Assembly (NCBI RefSeq): GCF_024055715.1 | Contig: NZ_JAMXMV010000004.1 | Span: forward strand, 310,001-374,000 | Reading direction: 5' to 3' | Origin: Actinoallomurus soli | Lineage (GTDB): Bacteria > Actinomycetota > Actinomycetes > Streptosporangiales > Streptosporangiaceae | Length of the DNA: 64,000 bases | Part shown: positions 21,730 to 30,963 of the stretch, in pieces | Position numbering within the stretch: position 1 is the first letter of the stretch | Layout of the letters: each line of letters starts with the position of its first letter | Program-made: the position numbers and the translations under genes | Notes under the pieces: model-generated | Told to the model about the DNA's origin: nothing | What the model saw: the letters and a program-made list of their open reading frames with translations, nothing else | The model's database searches: none

Positions 21730-22724
21730 CAGCGGCCCCACCGCAGGCCGGGCGTCTCCACCGGGGCGTCCCACAGCTCGGTGAGCTGTGGGGTGAGGCG
21801 CAGGACCGAGATCATCGCGCCCGCCATCTCCAGGCTGGTCACGTAGTTGCCGACGAGCGAGCGCGCCACCGTGACACCGTGCCCGCCGAGCCATTCGGCG
21901 ACGGCGGCGTACGCGACGTACAGCTCCATCAGCGGGGTGCCGCCCATGCCGTTCACCAGGACGAGGACCTCGGACCCGGACAGGGACATGTCCTCGTCGA
22001 TCGCCGACAGCGCCACGTCGACGATCTCGGGGGCCGGGCGCAGTCTCGTACGCTCGCGGCCGGGCTCGCCGTGGATGCCGATGCCGAGTTCCATCTCGTC
22101 CGCGCCGAGCTCGAACGTCGGCCGCCCGGCGGCCGGAACGGTGCAGGCGGTGAGCGCGACGCCGAAGGAGCGGGTCCGCTCGTTGACCTCCCGGGCGACG
22201 GCGGCGACGTCCTGCAGCGACCCGCCCGCCTCGGCCAGCGCGCCGGCGGCCTTCTCGGCGAAGAGGGTCGCGCCGGTCCCGCGCCGCCCGGCGGTGAACG
22301 TGCTGTCCTGGACGGCCACGTCGTCGTCGATCACGACGGGTACGACCTCGATGTCCTCGTCCTCGGCCAGCTCGGCGGCCAGCTGGAAGTTCAGGACGTC
22401 ACCGGTGTAGTTCTTCACGATGTGCACGACCCCGGCGCCGCCGGACGCCGCGGTCGTCGCGGCGAGGATCTGGTCGGGCACCGGCGAGGTGAACACCTCG
22501 CCGGGACAGGCGGCGTCGAGCATGCCGTACCCGACGAACCCCCCGTGCAGCGGCTCGTGCCCGGAGCCGCCGCCGGAGACCAGCCCGACCTTGCCCGTAC
22601 GGGGAGCGTCGGCCCGGACGATGATGCGCTGGTCCAGGTCGACCCGCAGCGACGGATGTGCGGCCGCCATGCCGCGCAGGGTGTCGAGGACGACGTCGTC
22701 GACGTCACCGATCAGTTTCTTCAT
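21729..22724 (-). CDS. dhaK: Dihydroxyacetone kinase subunit DhaK
   Basis: Binds dihydroxyacetone covalently as a hemiaminal. The 331-residue protein carries [16 protein letters not shown] (50-65), [10 protein letters not shown] (104-113) and the substrate histidine in GIGIHGEPG (H218). It is first in the minus-strand cluster and divergent from the PIG-L gene, with 76 bases between them. The length matches the PTS-dependent family, as does the presence of separate DhaL and DhaM. Confidence 0.96.
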   Translation of the reverse strand: MKKLIGDVDDVVLDTLRGMAAAHPSLRVDLDQRIIVRADAPRTGKVGLVSGGGSGHEPLHGGFVGYGMLDAACPGEVFTSPVPDQILAATTAASGGAGVVHIVKNYTGDVLNFQLAAELAEDEDIEVVPVVIDDDVAVQDSTFTAGRRGTGATLFAEKAAGALAEAGGSLQDVAAVAREVNERTRSFGVALTACTVPAAGRPTFELGADEMELGIGIHGEPGRERTRLRPAPEIVDVALSAIDEDMSLSGSEVLVLVNGMGGTPLMELYVAYAAVAEWLGGHGVTVARSLVGNYVTSLEMAGAMISVLRLTPQLTELWDAPVETPGLRWGR

Positions 22725-22800
22725 GGGTCCGGGATACCCGCATCGCCCCCTCCGGCGCCAGAGTTGTGGCTGATTGAGGGGTTAAAGGAGCACATTTCCT

Positions 22801-23523
22801 ATGATGACGACCGTGATCGACGACGTTCAGCGCGCTCTCGTGGTGATGGCCCATCCCGACGACATCGACTTCTCCTGTGCCGGCACGGTCGCGACCTGGG
22901 TCGAGGCCGGCATCGAGGTCTCCTACCTCCTCGTCACCGACGGCGACGCGGGCGGGTTCGACGACGACGTCCCGCGCGAGGAGATGGGCCCGCTGCGCCG
23001 GGCGGAGCAGACGGCGGCCGCCAAGTGCGTCGGCGTCACCGACCTGCGCTTCCTCGGCTACCCGGACGGGCGCGTCGAGCCGACCCTCGACCTGCGCCGC
23101 GACATCGCCCGGGTGATCCGGCAGGTCCGTCCCGACCGGGTCGTCATCCCCAGCCCCGAGCGCAACTACGACCGGATCTACGCCGGGCACCCGGACCACC
23201 GCGCGGTCGGCTCGGCGGCGTTCGACGCCGTCTACCCCGACGCCCGCAACCCGTACGCGTTCCCGGAGCTGCGCGCCGAGGGCCTGGAGGCCTGGACCGC
23301 CCGGGAGATCTGGATGACCGGCGGGCCGTCCCTGAACCGGTACGTCGACGTCACCGACGTCTTCGACCGCAAGCTCGCGGCGCTCCGCGCGCACGTCAGC
23401 CAGGTCTCCCACCGCGATGACCTGGAGCCGATGCTGCGCGGCTGGATGGGCGCGAACGCCCGCGGCGGCGGTCTGCCCGAGGGCCGCCTGGCCGAGGTGT
23501 TCCAGGTCGTCCCGGCCGAATAG
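22801..23523 (+). CDS. PIG-L family deacetylase
   Basis: A zinc-dependent N-deacetylase of the LmbE/MshB type. The 240-residue protein has the first metal-binding motif AHPDDID (17-23) and the second HPDH (130-133), plus DGDAGG. Family members remove acetyl from N-acetylglucosaminyl compounds (mycothiol synthesis, antibiotics, PI lipids). It is shorter than MshB (about 290 residues) and more like catabolic or antibiotic-tailoring members. AAGGAG lies ten bases upstream. The next gene, a nucleoside hydrolase, follows after 31 bases in the same direction, suggesting that they act on a common N-acetylated glycoside. That is inference. Confidence 0.9.
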   Translation: MMTTVIDDVQRALVVMAHPDDIDFSCAGTVATWVEAGIEVSYLLVTDGDAGGFDDDVPREEMGPLRRAEQTAAAKCVGVTDLRFLGYPDGRVEPTLDLRRDIARVIRQVRPDRVVIPSPERNYDRIYAGHPDHRAVGSAAFDAVYPDARNPYAFPELRAEGLEAWTAREIWMTGGPSLNRYVDVTDVFDRKLAALRAHVSQVSHRDDLEPMLRGWMGANARGGGLPEGRLAEVFQVVPAE

Positions 23524-23554
23524 CCCTGCCCCGAACGAAGAGAGACGGACGACG

Positions 23555-24496
23555 TTGGCACCGAAGATCCTGCTCGACTGCGACACCGGCATCGACGACG
23601 CGATCACCCTGCTGTACCTGGCCAAGCTCGTGAAGGCCGGGGAGGCGGAGCTCGTCGCCGTCGGCACGGTGCACGGCAACGTCGCCCCCGAGGTCGGCGC
23701 GCTCAACACCCTCCGCGTCCTCGAACGCGCCGGCCTGTCCGGCGTGCCCGTCGCCGTGGGCGCCGTCCGCCCCATGGCCCAGGACGTGGACTACGCGCCC
23801 GACTGGCACGGCGCCGACGGCCTGGGCGACACGTACCTGCCCGAGCCGGCCGGCCGCCCGGTCGACACGACCGCGCCGGAGCAGATCATCCGGCTGGGCC
23901 GGGAACGGCCCGGCGAGCTGACGCTGGTGGCCGTCGGCCCCCTCACGAACCTCGCCATCGCGCTGCTGCTGGAGCCGTCGCTGCCGACGATGTTCCGCGA
24001 GGTGGTGATCATGGGCGGGGCGTTCGACCACCAGGGGAACGTCACCAGCCACGCCGAGGCCAACATCTGGCACGACCCGGAGGCCGCCGAGCTCGTGCTG
24101 AGCGCGGGCTGGCCGGTCACGCTCGTGCCGCTCGACGCCACCCACCCGACGGCGGTGGACGGGGCGTGGCTGGACCGCCTGGCCGGGGCGGACTCCGACC
24201 TCGCCCGGTTCGCCGCCCGGATCCTGGAGTTCTACGCCACCGCCTACTCGCCCTCCCTCGGCATGCGCGGCGCGGTCATCCACGACGCCCTGGCCGCGAT
24301 GCTGGCCGTCGACCCGTCGCTCTGTGAGTACGCCGAGCGGCCCGTACGCGTGGAGCTGCGCGGCGAGCGGACCCGCGGCGCGACGCTGTGGGACCGCCGG
24401 TCGTACGCCGACGAGGGCGACCGCCCGGTCGTGAAGATCGCCGTCGCGAGCGACGTGGCGGCCTTCCAGGACCGCCTCCTCGCCGCCCTGCTGTGA
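23555..24496 (+). CDS. Inosine-uridine preferring nucleoside hydrolase family protein
   Basis: Hydrolyses the N-glycosidic bond of ribonucleosides. The 313-residue protein starts with the calcium/ribose aspartate cluster DCDTGIDDAI (8-17), then TVHGNV, VGPLTNLAIAL, IMGGAFDHQGN, EANIWHDPEAA and the C-terminal HDALA aspartate. The start appears to be TTG at 23555: GAGAG precedes it, the family's first strand begins there, and the in-frame region upstream overlaps the PIG-L gene. It is probably co-transcribed with that gene. Confidence 0.92.
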   Translation: MAPKILLDCDTGIDDAITLLYLAKLVKAGEAELVAVGTVHGNVAPEVGALNTLRVLERAGLSGVPVAVGAVRPMAQDVDYAPDWHGADGLGDTYLPEPAGRPVDTTAPEQIIRLGRERPGELTLVAVGPLTNLAIALLLEPSLPTMFREVVIMGGAFDHQGNVTSHAEANIWHDPEAAELVLSAGWPVTLVPLDATHPTAVDGAWLDRLAGADSDLARFAARILEFYATAYSPSLGMRGAVIHDALAAMLAVDPSLCEYAERPVRVELRGERTRGATLWDRRSYADEGDRPVVKIAVASDVAAFQDRLLAALL

Positions 24497-24517
24497 ACGC
24501 TTCTAGGATTCTCGGCC

Positions 24518-24955
24518 ATGGGTGACAGGAAACCGCAGGTCGCGGCCTTCGCGGAGCTGGACGCCGGCACTCTCTACGCGTTGCTGCGGCTCCGCGTGGA
24601 CGTCTTCGTCGTGGAGCAGGAGTGCCCGTACCCGGAGCTGGACGGTCGGGACACCGAGCCCGGCACCCGGCACGTGTGGCTGGCCGGCGACTCGGGGGCC
24701 CCGGAGGCGTACCTGCGCGTGCTGGAGGATCCCGACGGGGCACGGATCGGGCGGGTCGTGACGGCGCCGCACGCGCGCGGGGCCGGGCTGGCGGGGCGGC
24801 TCATGGAGGCCGCGCTGGAGGTCACCGGCGACCGTACGGTGCGGCTCGACGCGCAGACGCGGGTCGCGGGCTTCTACGCCAAGTACGGCTTCGCCGAGGA
24901 CGGGCCGGAGTACGTCGAGGACGGCATCCCCCACGTCCCCATGGTCCGCCGCTGA
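24518..24955 (+). CDS. ElaA-like GNAT N-acetyltransferase
   Basis: A 145-residue single-domain acetyltransferase. It has the ElaA-type N-terminus (LLRLRVDVFVVEQECPYPELDGRD) and the acetyl-CoA binding segment RVVTAPHARGAGLAGRLM, followed by FYAKYGFAEDGPEY. The substrate is unknown. It starts 21 bases after the nucleoside hydrolase stop and is probably in the same transcript. Confidence 0.9.
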   Translation: MGDRKPQVAAFAELDAGTLYALLRLRVDVFVVEQECPYPELDGRDTEPGTRHVWLAGDSGAPEAYLRVLEDPDGARIGRVVTAPHARGAGLAGRLMEAALEVTGDRTVRLDAQTRVAGFYAKYGFAEDGPEYVEDGIPHVPMVRR

Positions 24956-25010
24956 CCGCGCTCCCGGCGGCATCGAGGGGCGGGGAATTCCGGAAACCGG
25001 CTTCGTGATG

Positions 25011-25028
25011 GAATGGAGTGATCCATTC
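25011..25028. promoter_or_regulatory. Inverted repeat upstream of carbonic anhydrase
   Basis: Perfect GAATGGA-GTGA-TCCATTC, 22 bases before the carbonic anhydrase ATG. It is a possible operator or 5' leader hairpin; the ribosome site AGGGGAG follows it directly. Confidence 0.4.
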
Positions 25029-25049
25029 TCGAGAGGGGAGCCGTCACGC

Positions 25050-25544
25050 ATGTCCGTCACCGATGAACTGCTGGAGAACGCCCGGCGCTACCGCGAGGGC
25101 TTCGACGCCGAAGGCATGTCGGCGGCGCCGTCACGGCACGTGACGATCGTGGCGTGCATGGACGCCCGCCTCGACATGTTCGGCCTGCTCGGCCTGGAGA
25201 TCGGCGACGCGCACATCATCCGCAACGCCGGCGGCGTCGTCACCCCGGACGTGATCCGCTCGGTGTCGATCAGCCAGCGGATGCTGGGCACCCGCGAGAT
25301 CGTGCTGATCCACCACACCGGCTGCGGGATGCAGGGCATCACCGACGACGGGTTCCGCGAGCAGCTGTTCGCCGACACCGGTCTCAGGCCGGACTGGGCG
25401 GTCGAGTCGTTCACCGACGTGGACGAGGACGTGCGCCAGTCGATCGCGCGGATCACGGCGAACCCGTTCGTCCCGCACAAGGAGTCCGTGCGCGGTTTCG
25501 TCTTCGACGTGAAGTCCGGTGAGCTGCGCGAGGTCACCGTCTAG
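25050..25544 (+). CDS. Beta-class carbonic anhydrase
   Basis: Interconverts CO2 and bicarbonate. The 164-residue protein closely resembles the small mycobacterial enzyme Rv1284: zinc ligands C36 in ACMDARLD (with the D38/R40 dyad) and H89/C92 in IHHTGCGM, plus IRNAGGVVTPDVIRS and the C-terminal SVRGFVFDVKSGELREV. I start at the ATG in MSVTDELLEN; the frame is open 15 codons upstream, but that part overlaps the inverted repeat and GAGAGGGGAG ribosome site. Confidence 0.93.
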   Translation: MSVTDELLENARRYREGFDAEGMSAAPSRHVTIVACMDARLDMFGLLGLEIGDAHIIRNAGGVVTPDVIRSVSISQRMLGTREIVLIHHTGCGMQGITDDGFREQLFADTGLRPDWAVESFTDVDEDVRQSIARITANPFVPHKESVRGFVFDVKSGELREVTV

Positions 25545-25564
25545 TACCACCTCGGCCGGATCCG

Positions 25565-25638
25565 ACCGCGAGGACCGCGTTCCGCCCGGCCGAGGGCCCG
25601 GCGGGCAGAACGCCACCATCATCGTCGGTCCTCGCGGT
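25565..25638. terminator. Large bidirectional terminator
   Basis: 12-bp perfect outer stem ACCGCGAGGACC / GGTCCTCGCGGT enclosing a second nested stem (GCGTTC / GAACGC plus GC-rich pairs). It sits between the convergent carbonic anhydrase and hydrolase genes. Confidence 0.75.
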
Positions 25639-25659
25639 TTCGTCGCGTGAGGGCAGGGT

Positions 25660-26641
25660 CTACTTCGACTCGACGCGTCCGGTCGGTGCCGTGCCGCCGG
25701 CGAGCACCGCCGTCGCCCGCGCCCAGGCCGGATCTTCGGGGTAGAGCTCGCTCCGCAGATAAGCCCAGATGAGCGCTCGTACGGCAGCGACACGGTCGGG
25801 GTTCTCGTCGGTGGTCTCGGCCGCGTCGAAGGTCGAGATACCGCCCAGGCCATGCTCCGCGTCGAAGATCTCCAGCCGGGTCTTCGGCGCGGGAGCCGCG
25901 GTGTAGGGATCGCTTCGCCAGTCCTTCCGGTCGGAGAAGAAGGAGTTCCAGTCCCTCTCTCCGACGACGATGAGGACCTTCGGCGTCATGCCGTCGAATT
26001 CGGTGCTGGTGAGCGCCGCGTAGGGCTGCGCCGCCGGGCCGTTCAAGTCCGCACCGCGACCGGGCGCGGCGATCATGACACGGGCGCCGAAGCGTCCGTC
26101 GACGGCTCCCACCGTCGACCCGTCGCCGGCGTCGGTGATGGTCTGGCCCGAGATCAGGCCGACCGTGTGACCGCCGGCCGAGTGACCGACGGCGGCGATC
26201 CGGCCGGCGTCCAGGCGCCCCGCCAGTCCCGGAACGGCGCGCTCGATATCGCCGAGGTGGTCCACGATCTGGCGCAGATCTTCGGCCCGTGACCTCAGGT
26301 ACAACGGCGCATCCGGGTCATCGGCCTCTCGTAGGCCGAGGAACGTGGCGTCGAGGTGCGTGGGCTGTATGACGACGAACCCGTGCGCGGCCCAGAAGTT
26401 CACCAACGGGCCGTACCCGTAGAACGAGGGCACGAAGGTCGACGGGCCGTGCCCCGTGCGAGAGAACGATCACTGGCAGATCACCACCGACGGCCGGAGC
26501 CGATACGCGAACCGCCAGCGGAATCGGGCGCCCGGGAACGTCGATCAGGACGGGATGGTAGGAGGTGACGGGCGTGGGACTCGTCACCGGGAACCCGGCG
26601 GCATACGCCGACGGGTCCTTCGCGGGATCGTTGCATTCCAT
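25660..26641 (-). pseudogene. Alpha/beta hydrolase, frameshifted
   Basis: The N-terminal part (from ATG 26641, with AAGGAG six bases upstream) reads PVLIDVPGRPIPLAVRVSAP and LPVIVLSHG, the expected first strands and oxyanion region. The rest (PSFYGYGPLVNFWAAHGFVVIQPTHLD, the nucleophile elbow GHSAGGHT, and the acid/His region IFDAEHGLGG) is in another frame. Removing one base from the CCCC run at 26452-26455 restores a continuous LSHGHGPSTFVPSFYGYGP reading. So this is either a one-base frameshift in the organism or a sequencing error. The intact protein would be about 326 residues, a chlorophyllase/PET-hydrolase-like family member. It is divergent from an AraC regulator. Confidence 0.85.
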
Positions 26642-26683
26642 GGAGTGCTCCTTCATGAGGGCGGCTATGGCTCTAGTCTGCGG

Positions 26684-26699
26684 CCGTTCGATTGAACGG
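26684..26699. promoter_or_regulatory. Palindromic operator candidate in AraC/hydrolase divergent promoter
   Basis: Perfect CCGTTC-GATT-GAACGG in the 100-bp region between the divergent hydrolase and AraC genes. It is the only strong dyad there and a likely regulator site. Confidence 0.5.
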
Positions 26700-26741
26700 A
26701 GAATGCTTGACAGGACGAACTTTCTTCGCGAGAGTTCAGCC

Positions 26742-27665
26742 ATGGTCATCGACCAGCTGTCAGAGGTGTTCGACCTCATCGACGTTCGCGGCCAGATCTC
26801 CGGCGCGTTCGCGGTGCGCGGCCCCTGGGTGACGCGGTCCGCCATCACGAGCCCGCTGAAGCTGTCGGTGATGGTCCGCGGCCGGTGCCGGTTGTTGACC
26901 GACGGGCTCGACGCCCCGATCGCGATGGAGGCCGGCGACGTCGCGGTCATGACCGGCCGCTCGTGGCTGCGTGTCGAGGGCGGCGCCGGTGACGGGCCGC
27001 CCGTGGAGTTCACGCCCGAGGCGGGCGAGTACGCCCTGCGCGTCGACGGCGCGGACTTTGCCGTCGACGACGTCATCCTCGGCGGCCACGTCGAGCTCGA
27101 CCCGGCCGGTGCGGCGCTGTTGACGCAGGCGCTGCCGCCCGTGGCGGTCATCCGGGCATCCGATTCCGCCGCGCCCGCCCTGCGCGCGTGCGTCGACCGG
27201 CTGGTCGAGGAGGTGACGGGCGAGCGGATGGGCGCCGCCTTCGCGATACGCCAGCACGCCCAGCTGTTCCTCCTGGAGGTGCTCCGGGCGTACCTCGGGC
27301 AGGCCGAGCCGCCGCCGGGATGGCTGCGGGCGCTGACCGACGACCGGCTGCGTCCCGCGCTCGCTCTCATGCACGGCGAACCCGGGCGGTCCTGGGGGCT
27401 GGAGGAGCTGGCCCGTGCGGCGGCGATGTCGCGGACGTCGTTCGCCGTGCGCTTCCGCTCCGTGGCGGGTGTCCCCCCGCTGACCTACCTCAACTCATGG
27501 CGGATGCTGCTGGCCCAGCGGGCGCTGCGCGACGACGACGTCCGGATCGGGGCACTCGCCGCGCAGCTGGGGTACACCTCGGAGAGCGCCTTCAGCACCG
27601 CCTTCAAACGCGAGGTGGGCGAGGCGCCCCTGCGCTACCGGCATCGGCTCCGGCAAGCATCGTGA
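26742..27665 (+). CDS. AraC-family transcriptional regulator (cupin type)
   Basis: A 307-residue regulator. The N-terminal half is a cupin-like ligand domain of the AraC-binding type (SEVFDLIDVRGQISGAFAVRGPW, SVMVRGRCRLLTD, ALDAPIAMEAGDVAVM-like pattern). The last 100 residues hold the two helix-turn-helix motifs (WGLEELARAAAMSRTSFAVRF and IGALAAQLGYTSESAFSTAF). I start at the ATG before VIDQLSEVFD, because GAGAG precedes it and the longer frame to 26565 runs through the divergent promoter. It probably controls the adjacent hydrolase. Confidence 0.9.
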   Translation: MVIDQLSEVFDLIDVRGQISGAFAVRGPWVTRSAITSPLKLSVMVRGRCRLLTDGLDAPIAMEAGDVAVMTGRSWLRVEGGAGDGPPVEFTPEAGEYALRVDGADFAVDDVILGGHVELDPAGAALLTQALPPVAVIRASDSAAPALRACVDRLVEEVTGERMGAAFAIRQHAQLFLLEVLRAYLGQAEPPPGWLRALTDDRLRPALALMHGEPGRSWGLEELARAAAMSRTSFAVRFRSVAGVPPLTYLNSWRMLLAQRALRDDDVRIGALAAQLGYTSESAFSTAFKREVGEAPLRYRHRLRQAS

Positions 27666-27766
27666 CCATCGGCGCGCCGGCGGCGACACCACCCGGCGCT
27701 CCCGGCCCGGCGCAAGGCCCGCCGCCGATCCAGGCGGGGTCACCACCGATCCAGGCGGGGTCGCCG

Positions 27767-28438
27767 TCAGACGAGGCGGCGGGCGGCGGCCCAGCGGGAC
27801 AGCTCGTGGCGGTTGGACAGCTGCAGCTTGCGCAGCACCGAGGACACGTGCGTCTCGACGGTCTTCACCGAGATGAACAGCTCCTTGGCGATCTCCTTGT
27901 ACGCGTACCCGCGGGCGATCAGCCGGAGCACCTCGCGCTCGCGCTGGGTGAGCTGGTCCAGCTCGGGGTCGATGGACGGCGCGTCGGTCGCGGCGAACGC
28001 GTCCAGCACGAATCCGGCCAGACGCGGTGAGAAGACGGCGTCGCCCTCGGCGACCCGGCCGATCGCGCTCGTCAGCTCCGGGCCGGAGATCGTCTTGGTG
28101 ACGTAGCCGCGGGCGCCGCCGCGGATCACGCCGATGACGTCCTCGGCCGCGTCGGACACCGACAGGGCGAGGAAGCGCGTCGGCGCCGCCTGGTCCGCCG
28201 TCGCCCCCTCGGCGGGGCCGCTACGCGCGCCGCCGAGCACCCGGCGCAGCACCTCGACGCCTCCGCCGCCCGGCAGGTGGACGTCGAGCAGCACGACGTC
28301 GGGCCGCGTGGCCGCGATGACCTCGACGGCCTCGTCCACGTCGCCCGCCTCCCCGACGATCTCCACCGAGTCGCCCAGCTCGGCCTTCACACCGCTGCGG
28401 AACATCTGGTGGTCGTCGACCAGCACCACACGAGTCAT
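27767..28438 (-). CDS. NarL/LuxR-family response regulator
   Basis: A 223-residue regulator with a receiver domain (phosphoacceptor D52 in VVLLDVHLPGGGG, acidic pair DD at 8-9, conserved Lys in GYVTKTIS) and a C-terminal LuxR helix-turn-helix (LTQREREVLRLIARGYAYKEIAKELFISVKTVETHVSSVLRKL region, about residues 157-210). The ATG overlaps the kinase stop by four bases (ATGA), so the pair is translationally coupled. It is the partner of the PspC-type kinase upstream. Confidence 0.95.
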   Translation of the reverse strand: MTRVVLVDDHQMFRSGVKAELGDSVEIVGEAGDVDEAVEVIAATRPDVVLLDVHLPGGGGVEVLRRVLGGARSGPAEGATADQAAPTRFLALSVSDAAEDVIGVIRGGARGYVTKTISGPELTSAIGRVAEGDAVFSPRLAGFVLDAFAATDAPSIDPELDQLTQREREVLRLIARGYAYKEIAKELFISVKTVETHVSSVLRKLQLSNRHELSRWAAARRLV

Positions 28439-29637
28439 GAGCGCTTCAACTCCAGTCTCACTTCGGTTCCCTCGCCCGGAGCCGTACGGATCTCCGCCTT
28501 GCCGCCGTTGCGCTCCATCCGTCCGATGATGGACTCCCGGACGCCCATGCGGTCCACCGGTACGGCGTCGAGGTCGAATCCCCGGCCCCGGTCCCGTACG
28601 AAAATCATGACCTCGTCGCCGTCCACCTCGGCGTAGACCGAGACGGAGGGCGTCTCGCCGTTCGCTCCGCCGCCGTACTTCGCGGCGTTGACCATGGCCT
28701 CGCGGGCGGCCTGCAGCATCGCGCCGAGCCGCTCGTCGAGCGGGCAGTCGCCGACGCACACGACCTCGATCGGGACGCCGTGGTGATCCTCCACCTCGGC
28801 GGAGATCTTCCGTACGGCGGGGGCGAGCGCCTGCTCGGCGTCGGCCTTCGGCTGGTACAGCCAGGCGCGCAGATCCCGCTCCTGGGCGCGCGCCAGCCGC
28901 TGGACCTCCTTCGGGTCGTGCGCGTTGCGCTGGATCAGCGTGAGCGTGTGCAGCACCGAGTCGTGTACGTGTGCGGCCACTTCGGCCCTCTCTTGTGATC
29001 GGATCCGCTCCCGGCGCTCGTCGTCCAGGTCGTGCCACATGCGCAGCAGGTAGGGCGTGACGATGACGCCGACCCCGGCGAGGACGATCGTGGAGCCCAG
29101 CAGGACCTGCCCGACGTGCTGGATGTTCTGCAGCAGGAACGCGGCGAGCCCCGCGATGACGAGGGCCGCGCCGACGACGCTGCGGATCCACAGGGAGCGG
29201 GTGTTGCGGACCCAGCGCCGCCGGTGCTCGGGGTCGGCCTGCTGCCAGATGATGCCGACGCCGACGCCGCCCGCCACCAGGGGCCACAGCGCCCGGCGCT
29301 CGGTGACCGAGGTCAGCGTGAACGCCGACAGCACGCCGATGAGCACGCCGTACGCGAACAGCTGCGTCCAGTCGCGCCGGGGCCGGACGTCGGACCGCTG
29401 CGGGACGAGCAGCCACAGCGCCACGTAGGCGATGACGCCCACGCCGGCGCCGATGAGCACGGCGAACGCCACGCGGACGATGACGAGGTCGATCCCGAGG
29501 TGGTCGGCCAGGCCACGGCAGACGCCGGCGGCGATCCGGCCGTCGGCGCGTCGTTCGAGGCGCGGGGGAGCGTCGGCGGCCTCACCAGGGTTCTCGGGCA
29601 CACGCCGATCGTCACACGTCTCCGCCACTGATCGCAT
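28435..29637 (-). CDS. PspC-domain sensor histidine kinase
   Basis: A 400-residue membrane kinase. Residues 26-80 form a PspC domain (LERRADGRIAAGVCRGLADHLGID followed by a membrane span). Four more hydrophobic spans reach to about residue 195. A HisKA_3-type dimerisation segment carries the HD motif (H225-D226 in AHVHDSVLHTL), and an HATPase domain follows (REAMVNAAKYGGG, VRDRGRGFD). Envelope-stress sensing is likely from the PspC family. The start could also be the GTG at 29601. It is divergent from a second PspC gene, so the two may be co-regulated from the 93-bp space between them. Confidence 0.92.
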   Translation of the reverse strand: MRSVAETCDDRRVPENPGEAADAPPRLERRADGRIAAGVCRGLADHLGIDLVIVRVAFAVLIGAGVGVIAYVALWLLVPQRSDVRPRRDWTQLFAYGVLIGVLSAFTLTSVTERRALWPLVAGGVGVGIIWQQADPEHRRRWVRNTRSLWIRSVVGAALVIAGLAAFLLQNIQHVGQVLLGSTIVLAGVGVIVTPYLLRMWHDLDDERRERIRSQERAEVAAHVHDSVLHTLTLIQRNAHDPKEVQRLARAQERDLRAWLYQPKADAEQALAPAVRKISAEVEDHHGVPIEVVCVGDCPLDERLGAMLQAAREAMVNAAKYGGGANGETPSVSVYAEVDGDEVMIFVRDRGRGFDLDAVPVDRMGVRESIIGRMERNGGKAEIRTAPGEGTEVRLELKRS

Positions 29638-29730
29638 CGGGGCTGTCCCTGGGCCGACCCCGAGATGCTCAGGGAAGGGTCAGGGGTGTCCCGGATGGTG
29701 ACCGGGAACGGCGTTCGCGACGATAGGCCC

Positions 29731-30963
29731 ATGACCGAGGACAGCGGCGCGCCGCCGCGGCGGCTCACCCGGGCCCAGGAGGGCCGGCTCATCACGGGAG
29801 TGTGCGCCGGTCTCGCGCGGTACACCCGGATCGACCCGGTGGTGTTCCGCGTGGGCTTCGCGCTGCTCGTCCTCACGACCGGGGTCGGCGTCCTGCTGTA
29901 CGTCTTCGCGTTCCTGCTGATGGGCGCGCCCGACGGCGGCCCCTCGAAGATCGAGCGGTGGGCCCGGCGGCTGTTCGACGGCGACGGCGCGCTGGCGCTG
30001 CTCGGCGCGGCCCTGGGCGCCTCGGCGGTGTTCGCGGCCGCGGGCGACTGGGGTTCCCCGGACGCCCTCGCGGCGTTCGTCGTCTTCGCGCTGGCCCTGG
30101 TCGTCGCGCGCTCGCGCGGCGTCGACCTCGTGGGACTGACGCGCGGCCTGCCGGAGGCCGCGCGGGGCCGTCCGCTGTCGTCGTGGACTCCTCCGGTCGC
30201 CCCCGGCCCCTCCTATCGGGCGCCCGACGGTATGATCGATCTTGCTCGTCTGGCGCGCACGGAACCGCTCGGAACAGAACCGCTCGAGACGGATCCGCCT
30301 CCCCCCTCGCCGCCATGGCCCTCGTCCGCCGTTCCGCGTCGGCGTCGGTCCTACCTGACGGCGTGCACTTTGGTGACCGCCCTCCTGGTGGCGGGCGTGC
30401 TGTACGCCGCCGGAGATCGGCGACCGGACCTCGGCCGCCTCCAGATCATCATCGCCGGCGCACTCGTCGTGGTGTCGGCCGGTCTTCTCATCGGCTCCTG
30501 GTTCGGCCGGGACCGCAAGCTGATCTTCGTTGGAGCGATCATGTCTCTGGCACTCGCATCGAGCTCGATCGCCGGCGATCCGGCCGTCGCGCGAAGAACG
30601 CACGCCACGACCTGGCGACTCGCCGACGTGTCGAACGCCGAGCAGTCCCACAAGGTCCTGGTCGGGGAGGGCACGGTCGATCTGACCACGGTGCCGCTGA
30701 CTCCCGGGCAGCGGGTCCGCGTCACCGCGACCGTGACGCTCGGCGTGCTCATGGTCAGGCTGCCCGCCACGGCGCGGGTCGAGCTGGACGCCCAGTCGTT
30801 CCTCGGTGACATCACCGTGGACCGGCAGATCATCGGCGGCCCCCGGGCGAAGGTGAAGCGCGTGCTCGATCCGGAGGCCCCCCCGGTGGGCGCGGCGCCG
30901 GTCATCGCGCTGCGACTGCGCGGAAAGGTCGGGGACATGGAGGTCACGCGTGTTCCGGCATAG
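29731..30963 (+). CDS. PspC-domain membrane protein
   Basis: A 410-residue protein. An N-terminal PspC domain (LTRAQEGRLITGVCAGLARYTRID, about 10-70) is followed by further spans (ALALLGAALGASAVFAAAG, LTACTVVTALLVAGVLYA-like, IIIAGALVVVSAGLLIGSWF) and a C-terminal soluble beta-rich domain (VLVGEGTVDLTTV... VRVTATVTLGVLMVRLP) resembling a LiaF/DUF1707-type domain. It is likely a membrane-stress sensor or anti-regulator of the divergent kinase; that is inference. The start is the ATG of MTEDSGAP. Confidence 0.88.
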   Translation: MTEDSGAPPRRLTRAQEGRLITGVCAGLARYTRIDPVVFRVGFALLVLTTGVGVLLYVFAFLLMGAPDGGPSKIERWARRLFDGDGALALLGAALGASAVFAAAGDWGSPDALAAFVVFALALVVARSRGVDLVGLTRGLPEAARGRPLSSWTPPVAPGPSYRAPDGMIDLARLARTEPLGTEPLETDPPPPSPPWPSSAVPRRRRSYLTACTLVTALLVAGVLYAAGDRRPDLGRLQIIIAGALVVVSAGLLIGSWFGRDRKLIFVGAIMSLALASSSIAGDPAVARRTHATTWRLADVSNAEQSHKVLVGEGTVDLTTVPLTPGQRVRVTATVTLGVLMVRLPATARVELDAQSFLGDITVDRQIIGGPRAKVKRVLDPEAPPVGAAPVIALRLRGKVGDMEVTRVPA

